From Streptomyces sp. NRRL B-1347 (GTDB lineage Bacteria; Actinomycetota; Actinomycetes; Streptomycetales; Streptomycetaceae): 64,000 nt of DNA. Under the pieces are notes generated by a model, which was given only the letters and a program-made list of their open reading frames with translations, made no database searches and had not been told where the DNA came from. Made by a program: the position numbers and the translations under genes. This document shows positions 52,128-60,055 of the stretch, in pieces (the first letter of the stretch is position 1; each line of letters opens with the position of its first letter). The DNA lies in contig NZ_JOJM01000003.1 in assembly GCF_000720325.1 (NCBI RefSeq), forward strand, positions 310,001-374,000, given 5' to 3'.

Positions 52128-53537
52128 GTGAAGAGCCCGTCCGTGTCCGAAGCCGCGGCTGCCCCGGTCCGTGCAGGCAGGTGGTCGATCGGTGCCCTCG
52201 GCGTCCTGGCGCTCGCCCTGGGCACCTTGCAGTCGGTCCTTGAGCCCGCGCTCCCGCAGTTGCAGCGCGAGTTGGGGGTCAGTCCCGCCGAAGGGGCGTT
52301 GATCGGCAATACGCTGCTCATCACCGGAGCGGTCGTCGCGCCCGTCGCGGGCAAACTCGGCGACCGCTCCGGCGGGAAGCGCGTCCTCGTCCGGCTGATG
52401 GCCGTGGTCTCGGCCGGTGGTCTGCTGGCCGGTCTGGCGCCGAACCTGCCGGTGCTGCTGCTCGGCCAGGTGCTCCAGGGCGTCATGGTGGGTGCGCTGC
52501 CCCTCTCCTTCATCCTGGTGCGCAAGCACCTCACGGCGGCGGAGTCACGCCTTGCGATCGGCCTCGTCATGGCGCTGTTCACGGGCGGCGGCATGGTGGG
52601 GACGCTGATCGCCGGGCCGCTCGCGGAAGGGCTGTCCTGGCACTGGATGTTCGTACTGCCGACGTTCGCGATCATCGTGACGACGGTGGTCGTGGCCCGG
52701 CTGCTGCCGCACGATCCGCCGGTCCGGCCGGAGAGCGGGATCGACTGGCCCGGGGTGGTGCTTCTGAGCGGCACGCTGCTCGTGTTCATGCTCGGGCTCG
52801 TGCGGGTGACGGGCGCAGGACTGTCGCCGCTCGCGGCCGGTGCCGTCGCGGCGGCCGTGGCCGCCCTCGCGACCGGATGGGTCGTCGTCGAACGCCGGGC
52901 GGCCGCGCCGATGGTCGATCTGCGCATGCTGGCACGGCCCGCGATGTGGCACGCGTGCGTGCTCACCCTGGTCGTCACCGCCGGCTTCGGGATGGTGACC
53001 TTCCTGCTCCCGCAGCTGTTCGCGCTGCCGGCCGACGGGTACGGCTTCGGGTTCGGCACCACCGACATCGGACTGCTCCTGCTGCCCGGCGCCGTAGCCG
53101 GGGCGGTGAGCGACTCGGTCGGCGGGATCGCGGCGCGGCGCTTCGGCCTGCGGGCCGTGCTCGTCGTGGGCGCCCTCGTCACGATGGCCACGGCGATCGC
53201 CCTGGCGGCGCTGCACACCGCGGCGTGGCAGCTCGTCCTCGCGAAGGTGCTGACCGCGATCGCCGCGGGCGTCGGCAACACGGCCCTGCTCACCCGCGCC
53301 GCCACCGCCGTCGAGACCGAGGACACCGGCATCGCCACCGGCCTGCTCATGGTGACACGGGTGATCGGCATCGCCGTGGGCGTCCAGGTCGGCGGCGCGC
53401 TCCTCGACGCCGACGTCGACCCGGCGACGGGTCTGCCGGCCGAATCGGCCTTCGTCACGGGCTTCGTCGTCGCCGGGCTCGTCGCCGCGTCGGCCCTGCT
53501 CGTCATCCGCTTCACGAAGAAGGGAACCCACGCATGA
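52128..53537 (+). CDS. MFS multidrug exporter (DHA2-like)
   Basis: A 469-residue proton-drug antiporter with about fourteen membrane segments. It starts WSIGALGVLALALGTLQSVLE, and the second segment pair has LLITGAVVAPVAGKLGDRSGGKR (motif A). The central GGGMVGTLIAGPLAEGL resembles motif C of drug exporters. GTG 52128 follows the GGAG of the leader. The upstream in-frame extension would translate the structured leader and is rejected. It overlaps the FAD monooxygenase start by ATGA. Combined efflux and oxidation suggests a self-contained resistance operon. Confidence 0.9.
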   Translation: MKSPSVSEAAAAPVRAGRWSIGALGVLALALGTLQSVLEPALPQLQRELGVSPAEGALIGNTLLITGAVVAPVAGKLGDRSGGKRVLVRLMAVVSAGGLLAGLAPNLPVLLLGQVLQGVMVGALPLSFILVRKHLTAAESRLAIGLVMALFTGGGMVGTLIAGPLAEGLSWHWMFVLPTFAIIVTTVVVARLLPHDPPVRPESGIDWPGVVLLSGTLLVFMLGLVRVTGAGLSPLAAGAVAAAVAALATGWVVVERRAAAPMVDLRMLARPAMWHACVLTLVVTAGFGMVTFLLPQLFALPADGYGFGFGTTDIGLLLLPGAVAGAVSDSVGGIAARRFGLRAVLVVGALVTMATAIALAALHTAAWQLVLAKVLTAIAAGVGNTALLTRAATAVETEDTGIATGLLMVTRVIGIAVGVQVGGALLDADVDPATGLPAESAFVTGFVVAGLVAASALLVIRFTKKGTHA

Positions 53538-54757
53538 CATCCACCGGCCATTCCACGGACGTGCGTACCGCCGCGCAACGCACCGTACTGATCTCCGGGG
53601 CCAGCATCGCCGGGCCCGCCCTCGCGTACTGGCTGCACCGGGCCGGATTCACGGTCACCGTGGTGGAGAAGGCGGGCGCGCTGCGCGACGGCGGGTACCC
53701 GATCGACATCCGCGGCACCGCGACGGAGGTGGTCCGGCGGATGGGGATCCTGCCGCGGCTGCGGGACGCGCACATCGACGCGCGTCGCTGCACCTTCCTC
53801 GACGCCGAGGGCGGCACGGTGGCCTCGCTCAAGCCGAGCACCGTGGTCGGCAGCGTCGAGGGGCAGGACGTCGAGGTGCGTCGCGGGGATCTGGCCGGGC
53901 TCCTGCACGCGATGGTCCGCGACGACGTGGAGTTCCTTTTCGGCGACTCCATCGACACGCTCGACCAGTCCGCACAGGGGGTCGACGTCACGTTCCACAG
54001 CGGGCGACAGCGCACGTTCGACGTGGTGGTCGGCGCCGACGGCATGCATTCGCGCACCCGGGAGTCCCTGTTCGGCCCCGAGGAGCAGTTCCACCGCTAC
54101 CTCGGCTACTTCTTCGCCCTCTTCACCGTGCCGAACACCTTCGGGCTCTCCCACGAGCTCGTGATGTGGAACACCCCGGGGAGGGCCGCGGCCCTCTACG
54201 CCGTCGGGGACGACGACGAGCTGCACGCCTTCCTGACCTGCCACCGACCGGAACCGCCGCTGGCCGCCCTCCGGAACTCCGACGCCCAACGCGAGCTGAT
54301 GGCAGCGGCGTTCGCGGGCGCGGGATGGGAGGTCCCCGGCTTGATCGGCGCCCTGCGCGAAGCGGACGACCTGTTCTTCGACACGACCGGTCAGATCCGC
54401 ATGCCGCACTGGTCGAAGGGGCGCGTCGCGCTCGTCGGCGACGCCGCGTACGCCCCCTCGTTCCTCACCGGACAAGGCACGAGCCTCGCTCTCGTCGGTG
54501 CGTACGTGCTCGCCAACTCCCTGGCCACGCACCGGGACCACACCGCCGCCTTCGCCGCCTACGAACGCGACGCGCGCGAGTTCGTAGCCATGAACCAGGC
54601 CCTGGTCGACAACGGTGGGGCCACCCTCTTCCCCACCACGGCACCGGCCCTGGAGCAGCGCAACACCATGCTGCGCGCCCGCGCCACCATGCCCTCCGCG
54701 ACCGTACGACCGGCTCACTCGGCCCTGGCACTGCCCGCGTTCGCCCCGCTGCCGTGA
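53534..54757 (+). CDS. FAD-dependent monooxygenase (TetX/RdmE-like)
   Basis: A 407-residue class A flavoprotein monooxygenase. GxGxxG-type FAD site VLISGASIAGPALAYWL (~residue 20), the GYPIDIRGTATEVVRRMG substrate/FAD region, VVVGADGMHSRTRE (the DG motif) and RVALVGDAAYAPSFLTGQGTSLALVGAYVL (the GD motif) are all present. The same family contains TetX, which inactivates tetracyclines, and many biosynthetic hydroxylases. The ATGA overlap with the exporter and the inducible-looking leader favour a detoxifying role, but the substrate is unknown. Confidence 0.9.
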   Translation: MTSTGHSTDVRTAAQRTVLISGASIAGPALAYWLHRAGFTVTVVEKAGALRDGGYPIDIRGTATEVVRRMGILPRLRDAHIDARRCTFLDAEGGTVASLKPSTVVGSVEGQDVEVRRGDLAGLLHAMVRDDVEFLFGDSIDTLDQSAQGVDVTFHSGRQRTFDVVVGADGMHSRTRESLFGPEEQFHRYLGYFFALFTVPNTFGLSHELVMWNTPGRAAALYAVGDDDELHAFLTCHRPEPPLAALRNSDAQRELMAAAFAGAGWEVPGLIGALREADDLFFDTTGQIRMPHWSKGRVALVGDAAYAPSFLTGQGTSLALVGAYVLANSLATHRDHTAAFAAYERDAREFVAMNQALVDNGGATLFPTTAPALEQRNTMLRARATMPSATVRPAHSALALPAFAPLP

Positions 54758-54797
54758 CCTGAGACGCGTCCAGGAAGGGAAGGGCGTCGGCGCCGCG

Positions 54798-55493
54798 CTA
54801 GTGGGAGGCGGCGCCGTCGTCGGGGCCCGCGTGGGCCAGGCCCGTGCGGTAGGCGATGACCACGAGTTGCGCCCGGTCACGGGCCTCCAGCTTCGTCATG
54901 GCGCGCTGCACGTGGGCGCGGACGGTGAAGGGGCTGAGGAACATCCGCTCGGCGATCTCCTGGTTGGACAGGCCGGTCGCGACGAGGGCCACCATCTCGC
55001 GTTCGCGCGGGGTGAGCGCGGCGAGCCGGTCGGAGTGGCGCGGCGGGGCGGCGGTGTCCGGCGTGGCCAGGAAGCGGGCGACCAGGGAGCGGGTCGCGGC
55101 GGGCGACAGAAGGGTGTCGCCCGCGGCGATCGTCCGCACGGCGTCCAGCAGTTCCTCGGCCCCGATGCCCTTGCCGATGAAGCCGCCGGCCCCCGCGCGC
55201 AGCGCCTGGGCGACGTGTTCGTCGGTCTCGTACGTGGTGAGGATCAGGATGCGGCTGCCGCGCAGTTCGGGGTCCGCGCAGATCTCCGATGTCGCGGTGA
55301 GACCGTCCACGTCGGGCATGCGGATGTCCATGATGACCACGTCCGGGCGCAGCTCCCGGGTGAGTCGCACCGCTTCCCTGCCGTCGGCGGCCTCGCCGAC
55401 CACGGTGATGTCGTCGGCGGAGTCGAGGAGCAGCCGGAAGGCACCGCGCAGCAGGGCCTGGTCGTCGGCGAGCAGCACGCGGAGCGTTTTCAC
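54798..55493 (-). CDS. Response regulator, NarL/LuxR family
   Basis: A 231-residue regulator with receiver residues D10-D11, phosphoacceptor Asp56 (VVIMDIRMP) and the Lys in GGFIGKGIG. The LuxR helix-turn-helix is LTPREREMVALVATGLSNQEIAERMFLSPFTVRAHVQRAM. It overlaps the upstream kinase gene by 4 bp and is last in the MMPL-kinase-regulator operon, so it probably controls that operon. It is convergent with the FAD monooxygenase gene. Confidence 0.94.
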   Translation of the reverse strand: MKTLRVLLADDQALLRGAFRLLLDSADDITVVGEAADGREAVRLTRELRPDVVIMDIRMPDVDGLTATSEICADPELRGSRILILTTYETDEHVAQALRAGAGGFIGKGIGAEELLDAVRTIAAGDTLLSPAATRSLVARFLATPDTAAPPRHSDRLAALTPREREMVALVATGLSNQEIAERMFLSPFTVRAHVQRAMTKLEARDRAQLVVIAYRTGLAHAGPDDGAASH

Positions 55494-56761
55494 GTCGCGC
55501 CTCCCTGTCCGTCGTCCGTCCGTCCGCCTTCTGCGTCGGCCGTCCGTCCGTCGCGTTTGGCGGGTGGCAGGGGCAGTTGGGTGGAGACGAGGAAGCCGCC
55601 CTCCGGGCGCCTGCCCGCGGCGAGGTGGCCCCCGACCGCGGTGGCGCGTTCGCGCATCCCGATCAGCCCGTAACCGGGCGGACGGTCCACCGCCATGGGC
55701 GCGCTCGCTGCCGTACCGCTGCCTCCTCCGTCGTCGGCGACGGTGATGGTCACGCGATCGCGGTTCCAGTCGAGGCGCACCCGGGCGCTACCGGTGCCTG
55801 CGTGTTTGGTCACGTTGGTCAGGGCCTCCTGGACGATGCGGTAGGCGGTGAGGTCCACTCCGGGCGGCAGCGGCCTGGGCGTGCCCTCCTGGCGCACCGA
55901 CACCTCAAGGCCCGCGCGGCGGAAGGATTCGAGGAGCGTGGGAAGCCGGGAGAGGCCGGGCGCCGGTTCGGCGGGCGCGGCCGCGTCCCCGGACTGGCGC
56001 AGCAGACCGACCGTGGCCCGCAGGTCGTCGAGCGCGTCGCCGGTGGTCTCGACGAGCTCCCTCAGGCTCTTGCGGGTCTGCTCCGGGCGGGTGTCGAAGA
56101 GGTGGGCGGCGACCGTGGCCTGCGCGTTGGCCAGGGTGATCTGGTGGGCCACGAGGTCGTGCAGTTCGCGGGCGATGCGCACCCGTTCCTCGGCCACTCT
56201 CCTGCGCGCCTCGCTGTCCCGGCTCTCCTCCGCCCGCAGGGCCCGCTCCTCCACGGCCGCCAGATAGGCCCGCCGGTTCCGCACCGAGCGGCCGAGGACT
56301 CCTGCCACCAGCGGGAACGCCGCCACGGCCCCCACCCTGCTCGCGTCCTTCCAGGAGAGGGCGCCGAACAAGGGGGTGGCGGCGAGCAGGAGGGCCGCGG
56401 AGATGAGTAACACCCCGCTCGCCGCGCGCCGTTCGTTGCGTACGGTGAGCGCGTACGAGTACGCGGTGATCACGGCGGGGGCCACGATGAGCGGGCTCAG
56501 CAGGAGCCCGAAGGGCGGCACGAGCATGGCGCTCGCGGTCGTGACCACCATGACGACCAGCGGTGCCCGGCGCCGCAGCGGCAGCACGGCGCTGGACACC
56601 ACGGCGATGAAGTAGGCGGCGGCGGACGGCGGTGACAGCGGGCCGTCGTCGTCCCGCAGCACACCGCCGAGCAGACAGAGCGCGAAGGCCGTCGCCGTGA
56701 CCGCTCCCTCCCGCCACCACGTGCCGCGTGGTCGCGGGCCGCCGCCGTCCGTGTGCGTCAT
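55490..56761 (-). CDS. Sensor histidine kinase (HisKA_3 type)
   Basis: A 423-residue kinase with about five membrane segments in the first 170 residues and little external sequence. The HisKA_3 motif VRIARELHDLVAHQITLANAQ is near residue 200, the N-box is LTNVTKHAG and the G-box is GYGLIGMRERA. It starts 7 bp after the MMPL stop and overlaps the regulator. Intramembrane-sensing kinases of this form often detect membrane-active compounds, which fits a partner efflux pump. Confidence 0.93.
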   Translation of the reverse strand: MTHTDGGGPRPRGTWWREGAVTATAFALCLLGGVLRDDDGPLSPPSAAAYFIAVVSSAVLPLRRRAPLVVMVVTTASAMLVPPFGLLLSPLIVAPAVITAYSYALTVRNERRAASGVLLISAALLLAATPLFGALSWKDASRVGAVAAFPLVAGVLGRSVRNRRAYLAAVEERALRAEESRDSEARRRVAEERVRIARELHDLVAHQITLANAQATVAAHLFDTRPEQTRKSLRELVETTGDALDDLRATVGLLRQSGDAAAPAEPAPGLSRLPTLLESFRRAGLEVSVRQEGTPRPLPPGVDLTAYRIVQEALTNVTKHAGTGSARVRLDWNRDRVTITVADDGGGSGTAASAPMAVDRPPGYGLIGMRERATAVGGHLAAGRRPEGGFLVSTQLPLPPAKRDGRTADAEGGRTDDGQGGAT

Positions 56762-56768
56762 GGCGGGT

Positions 56769-59237
56769 TCAGTGCCGGTGCCGGCCGACGGGGAGCCGCG
56801 GCACCGCCGCGTCCTGCACCGCCGCGTCGTGCACCGCCGCGTCGTGCGCGGTCGCGTCGTGCGCGGTCGCGTCGTGCGCGGTCGCGTCGTGCGCGGTCGC
56901 GTCGTGCGCGGTCGCGTAGTGCGCGGTCGCGTAGTGCGCGGTCGCGTCGTGCGCGGTCGCGTCCGGTGCGGTCGCGGCTGCCGGGACGCGCGCGCTCAGC
57001 TTCTCGCCCTCGATGTCCACGTTCGGCAGCACACGGTTCAGGATACGGGGCAGCCACCAGGCCCGGTGGCCGAGCAGGGCCAGGACCGCGGGCACGATCG
57101 CCATCCGGACCACGAAGGCGTCGAAGGCGACGGCGGCGGACAGGCCGACGCCCATCGTCTGGATGGTCGGGTTGGTCATCCCGATGAACCCGGCGAACAC
57201 GCTGATCATGATGATGGCCGCGGCGGCCACCACGCGTCCGCTGTGCCGGAAGCCGTTGACGATCGCCTCGCCGGGGGACGCGCCGTGGACGTAGGCCTCT
57301 CGCATCCGGCTGAGGAGGAAGACCTCGTAGTCCATGGCGAGGCCGAAGACCATGCCGATGACGAGGATCGGCATCAGCGACATGACCGGTCCTGTCTGCT
57401 CGATGCCGATCAGGTCGGCCGCCCAGCCCCACTGGAAGACGGCGACGAGGACGCCGAAGGCGGCACCCACCGACAGGAGGAAGCCGAGCGCGGCCTTGAC
57501 CGGGACCAGGATCGAGCGGAAGACCACCGTCAGCAGGAGCACGGCGAGGCCGATGACCACGGTCAGATAGGGGACGAGGGCGTCGGACATGGCTGCGGAG
57601 ATGTCGATGTTCATCGCGGTCTTGCCGGTCACCAGGACGTCGGCGCCCGTGGAGGCCTCGACGCCGGAGGCCGCGCCGCGGATCTCGTGCACCAAGTCCT
57701 TGGTCTCGCCGCTGTTCGGCGCGGACCGCGGGACGGCGGTGAGGACGGCCGTGTCCTCGGCCCGGTTGAGCACCGGATCACCTACCGAGGCGACCCCGTC
57801 CACTCCTCGTACGGTCTTGACGACCAGGTCCGTGGCGGCCCCGCTGTCCGCGGCCTCCGACGTGTCCACGACCACGGTCAACGGGCCGTTGAAGCCGGGG
57901 CCGAAGCCTTCCGACAGCAGGTCGTAGGCGCGGCGCTGGGTGGTCTCCACCGACTTGGACTCGTCGCCGGGCAAACCGAGTTCGAGGCTCAGGGCCGGCA
58001 GGGCGACCGCGCCGAGACCGAGTCCGGCGATCAGCAGCACGGCCACCGGGCGGCCGAGCACGAACCGCGCCCAGCGGGTGCCCATGCCCATGCGCTCCGC
58101 TGGATTCGCCGCGACGGTCCTTCGGTCGCCTGCGGATGCGTCGTGGCTGGTCGCGCCGCGCGGCGGAGCCGCTGTCGAGGACAGCCCCGCGCCCTTTCGG
58201 GGCGCTCCCGCGGCCTCGCGCACGGCACGCGCCAGCACCCGTCGGCCGAAGAAGCCGAACAGCGCGGGGGTCAGGGTCAGTGCGACGAGCACGGCGAGGG
58301 CCACGGCGCCCGCCCCGCCCAGGCCCATCTTGGTGAGTTCGGGGATTCCGACGACCCCGAGGCCCACCAGGGCGATGAACACGGTCGCGCCGGCGAAGAC
58401 GACGGCGGATCCGGCCGTGCCCACCGCACGGCCCGCGGCCTCCTCCGGATCGCTGCCCCGGGCGCGCTCGTCGCGGAAGCGGGAGGTGATGAAGAGCGCG
58501 TAGTCGATGCCGACCGCGAGGCCCAGCATCAGCGCCAGGATGGCGACGGTGTCCGTCAGGCCCAGCGGCACGGCGAGCGCGGAGACCAGGCCGAAGGCGA
58601 TGGCCACGCCCACGAAGGCGGTGAGCAGCGACAGTCCGGCCGCGACGAGGGAGCCGAGGGTGAGGACGAGGACCACCGCGGCCACCACCACGCCGACGAT
58701 CTCCGTCGTACCGCCCGGCGCCTCGCCCGCCTCCAGGGCCGAGCCGCCGATCTCCACGGTCAGGCCCGCGTCCCGGGCCTGGCTCGCGGCACCTTCGAGG
58801 GCGCTCTTCGCCGCCTCGGTCAGGTCGGCGGCGTCCGCGGTGTACGTGATGGTCGAGTAGGCGATGGTGCCGTCCTCGCTGACCGCTCCGGTCTCGTAGG
58901 GGTCGGTGGTCGACGCGACCTGATCGCCGTCGTCCAGCAGGCCGAGCGCCTCCTCGACGGCCGTCCTGTTCTCCCTGGCCGTCACCCGCTGCCCGTCCGG
59001 GGCCCGGAACACCAAACGGGCCTCGGCGCCCTGGGAGTTGCTCTGCGGGAAGCGCTCGTCCAGCAGGTCGAACGCCTTCTGCGACTCGGTGCCCGGCATG
59101 GAGAGGTCCTCTTCCTCCGCGGCCGGCGCGATCGCGGCGGCCGCGACGGCGAGCACCAGGGCGCCCAGCCACAGACCGCCCACGAGCCGGCGCCGCCGGA
59201 AGGCCCACCGTCCGATCCGGTAAAGAAATGTCGCCAC
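56769..59237 (-). CDS. MMPL family transporter
   Basis: An 822-residue RND-superfamily exporter with two halves, each with one helix, a large external loop and five helices. The conserved intramembrane D-Y pairs are in GIDYALFITSRFRDE and AMDYEVFLLSRMREAY. MMPL proteins export lipids or drugs using proton motive force. GTG 59237 directly follows the structured leader copy B. Two oddities are visible. The linker near residue 350-375 is encoded by a copy of a dispersed intergenic repeat. The C-terminus ends in about eleven pentapeptides (HDATA) from a 15-bp repeat. A kinase/regulator pair follows 7 bp downstream. Confidence 0.92.
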   Translation of the reverse strand: MATFLYRIGRWAFRRRRLVGGLWLGALVLAVAAAAIAPAAEEEDLSMPGTESQKAFDLLDERFPQSNSQGAEARLVFRAPDGQRVTARENRTAVEEALGLLDDGDQVASTTDPYETGAVSEDGTIAYSTITYTADAADLTEAAKSALEGAASQARDAGLTVEIGGSALEAGEAPGGTTEIVGVVVAAVVLVLTLGSLVAAGLSLLTAFVGVAIAFGLVSALAVPLGLTDTVAILALMLGLAVGIDYALFITSRFRDERARGSDPEEAAGRAVGTAGSAVVFAGATVFIALVGLGVVGIPELTKMGLGGAGAVALAVLVALTLTPALFGFFGRRVLARAVREAAGAPRKGAGLSSTAAPPRGATSHDASAGDRRTVAANPAERMGMGTRWARFVLGRPVAVLLIAGLGLGAVALPALSLELGLPGDESKSVETTQRRAYDLLSEGFGPGFNGPLTVVVDTSEAADSGAATDLVVKTVRGVDGVASVGDPVLNRAEDTAVLTAVPRSAPNSGETKDLVHEIRGAASGVEASTGADVLVTGKTAMNIDISAAMSDALVPYLTVVIGLAVLLLTVVFRSILVPVKAALGFLLSVGAAFGVLVAVFQWGWAADLIGIEQTGPVMSLMPILVIGMVFGLAMDYEVFLLSRMREAYVHGASPGEAIVNGFRHSGRVVAAAAIIMISVFAGFIGMTNPTIQTMGVGLSAAVAFDAFVVRMAIVPAVLALLGHRAWWLPRILNRVLPNVDIEGEKLSARVPAAATAPDATAHDATAHYATAHYATAHDATAHDATAHDATAHDATAHDAAVHDAAVQDAAVPRLPVGRHRH
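56806..56970. repeat. 15-bp tandem repeat, eleven copies, in MMPL 3' end
   Basis: Units GTCGCGTCGTGCGCG (with CCGCGTCGTGCACC-type variants at the distal end) run without gaps. On the minus strand they encode A-H-D-A-T pentads, with His-Tyr variants. Adjacent identical copies point to recent slippage. The tail would be cytoplasmic and His/Asp-rich. Confidence 0.9.
58139..58210. repeat. Dispersed repeat copy inside the MMPL coding sequence
   Basis: CGTCGTGGCTGGTCGCGC and, 27 bp later, CCCCGCGCCCTTTCGGGGCG match the two halves of the intergenic repeat at 59448-59512. It is read in frame and forms the linker between the two MMPL halves. Confidence 0.7.
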
Positions 59238-59400
59238 CTGCTGATCACTCCAGACACCACTGGGTGGATGGGGAAACGCGTGGAATTCACGCGCCTCCCA
59301 CCCTTCCTCCGGGCGCCTCGCCGGGCATCGTTCCCTGCCGCCGTCCTGCGCTGGTGCACCGGGACCAGGCACGCACGCGTCCTGGTGCCTACGCACTAAG
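59238..59400 (-). promoter_or_regulatory. Structured mRNA leader, copy B (before MMPL exporter)
   Basis: Homologue of the element at 51968-52127 on the opposite strand. It keeps the TAGTGCG start and an ACCAGG/CCTGGT hairpin with GGTCC. The long 3' hairpin has GGGAGG paired to TTTCCC and an identical CGCGTG/CACGCG core. Outer GGGT/ACCC replaces GGCAAG/CTTGCC of copy A, a compensated change. The last 21 nt, GTCTGGAGTGATCAGCAGGT and the G of GTG, are identical, so the ribosome-binding site and start codon are part of the conserved element. It should control translation or transcription of the MMPL operon. Confidence 0.65.
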
Positions 59401-59447
59401 CGCTTCGCTGGAAGTAACGCGCTGTGCCGTCATTCTGCTGCGGCGCC

Positions 59448-59512
59448 GTCGTGGCTGGTCGCGCAGTTCCCCGCGCCCCTTCGGGGCGCTCCCGTACCGC
59501 AGCGGACTTCGC
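59448..59512. repeat. Streptomyces dispersed intergenic repeat
   Basis: GTCGTGGCTGGTCGCGCAG followed by TTCCCCGCGCCCCTTCGGGG is a sequence I recall as a very frequent intergenic repeat of Streptomyces (GGGGCGCGGGGAACTGCGCG on the other strand). GCGCCCC-TTC-GGGGCGC forms a hairpin. It sits upstream of leader copy B, and a diverged copy is inside the MMPL gene. Confidence 0.7.
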
Positions 59513-59592
59513 CGCACCCGCTTAGAGGCGCGGCGGGGGTTCGTCCGGATACCCGGACGAACGTGCCCTGACCGGATCGGTAGATTGATCAC

Positions 59593-59943
59593 ATGTCCTC
59601 CGTACTCGTGGTCGGTTACGACCCCCAAGCCATTCCCGGCGGCGACGCGGCAGCCGTACAGGCGGTGCTCGACGGGCAATTGGCCCGGTTCGCCGAGCTC
59701 GGTGTCGAGGCGGCCATGACGGTGGTCGTGTTCGACGAGTCGGCCGAGCCCGTTCTCGTCAAGTCCCTGACCAAGCGCCCGTGGGACGTCGTGGTCGTCG
59801 GCGGCGGGATCCGCAAGACCGAGCAACTGCTGCCCCTCTTCGAGCAGATCGTGAACCTGATCCGTCGTCATGCGCCGCAGGCCGCCGTCGCGTTCAACAG
59901 CAACGGCGGCGACACGGTCGAGGCGGCGCGGCGCTGGCTGTGA
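59593..59943 (+). CDS. Conserved hypothetical protein (Rossmann-like, 116 aa)
   Basis: A short alpha/beta protein starting SSVLVVGYDPQAIPGGDAAAV, with a strand AAMTVVVFDES, VVVVGGGIRK and a final AVAFNSNGGDTVEAARRWL. Similar small proteins are common in Streptomyces without assigned function. There is no signal or membrane segment. It is divergent from the MMPL operon and convergent with an MFS gene. Confidence 0.75.
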   Translation: MSSVLVVGYDPQAIPGGDAAAVQAVLDGQLARFAELGVEAAMTVVVFDESAEPVLVKSLTKRPWDVVVVGGGIRKTEQLLPLFEQIVNLIRRHAPQAAVAFNSNGGDTVEAARRWL

Positions 59944-60012
59944 GTGCCGCTGTACGTCGACGCTGGGTGCCGCCGTACGTCAGCGGTGAGTGCCGCCGTA
60001 CGACTGTGGTGT
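59944..60012. repeat. 23-bp direct repeat, three copies
   Basis: GTGCCGCTGTACG or GTGCCGCCGTACG recurs at 59944, 59967 and 59990 with a 23-bp period in the convergent gap. The first copy begins at the stop codon of the 116-aa gene. No function is evident. Confidence 0.7.
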
Positions 60013-60055
60013 CGGCTGCGAGTACCGTCCGGCGGCCACGCTCCGGGCGAGTTCC

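Noticed and set aside
56806..56970. CRISPR or VNTR outside a gene
   Set aside because: The 15-bp units lie fully in the MMPL reading frame and have no spacers.
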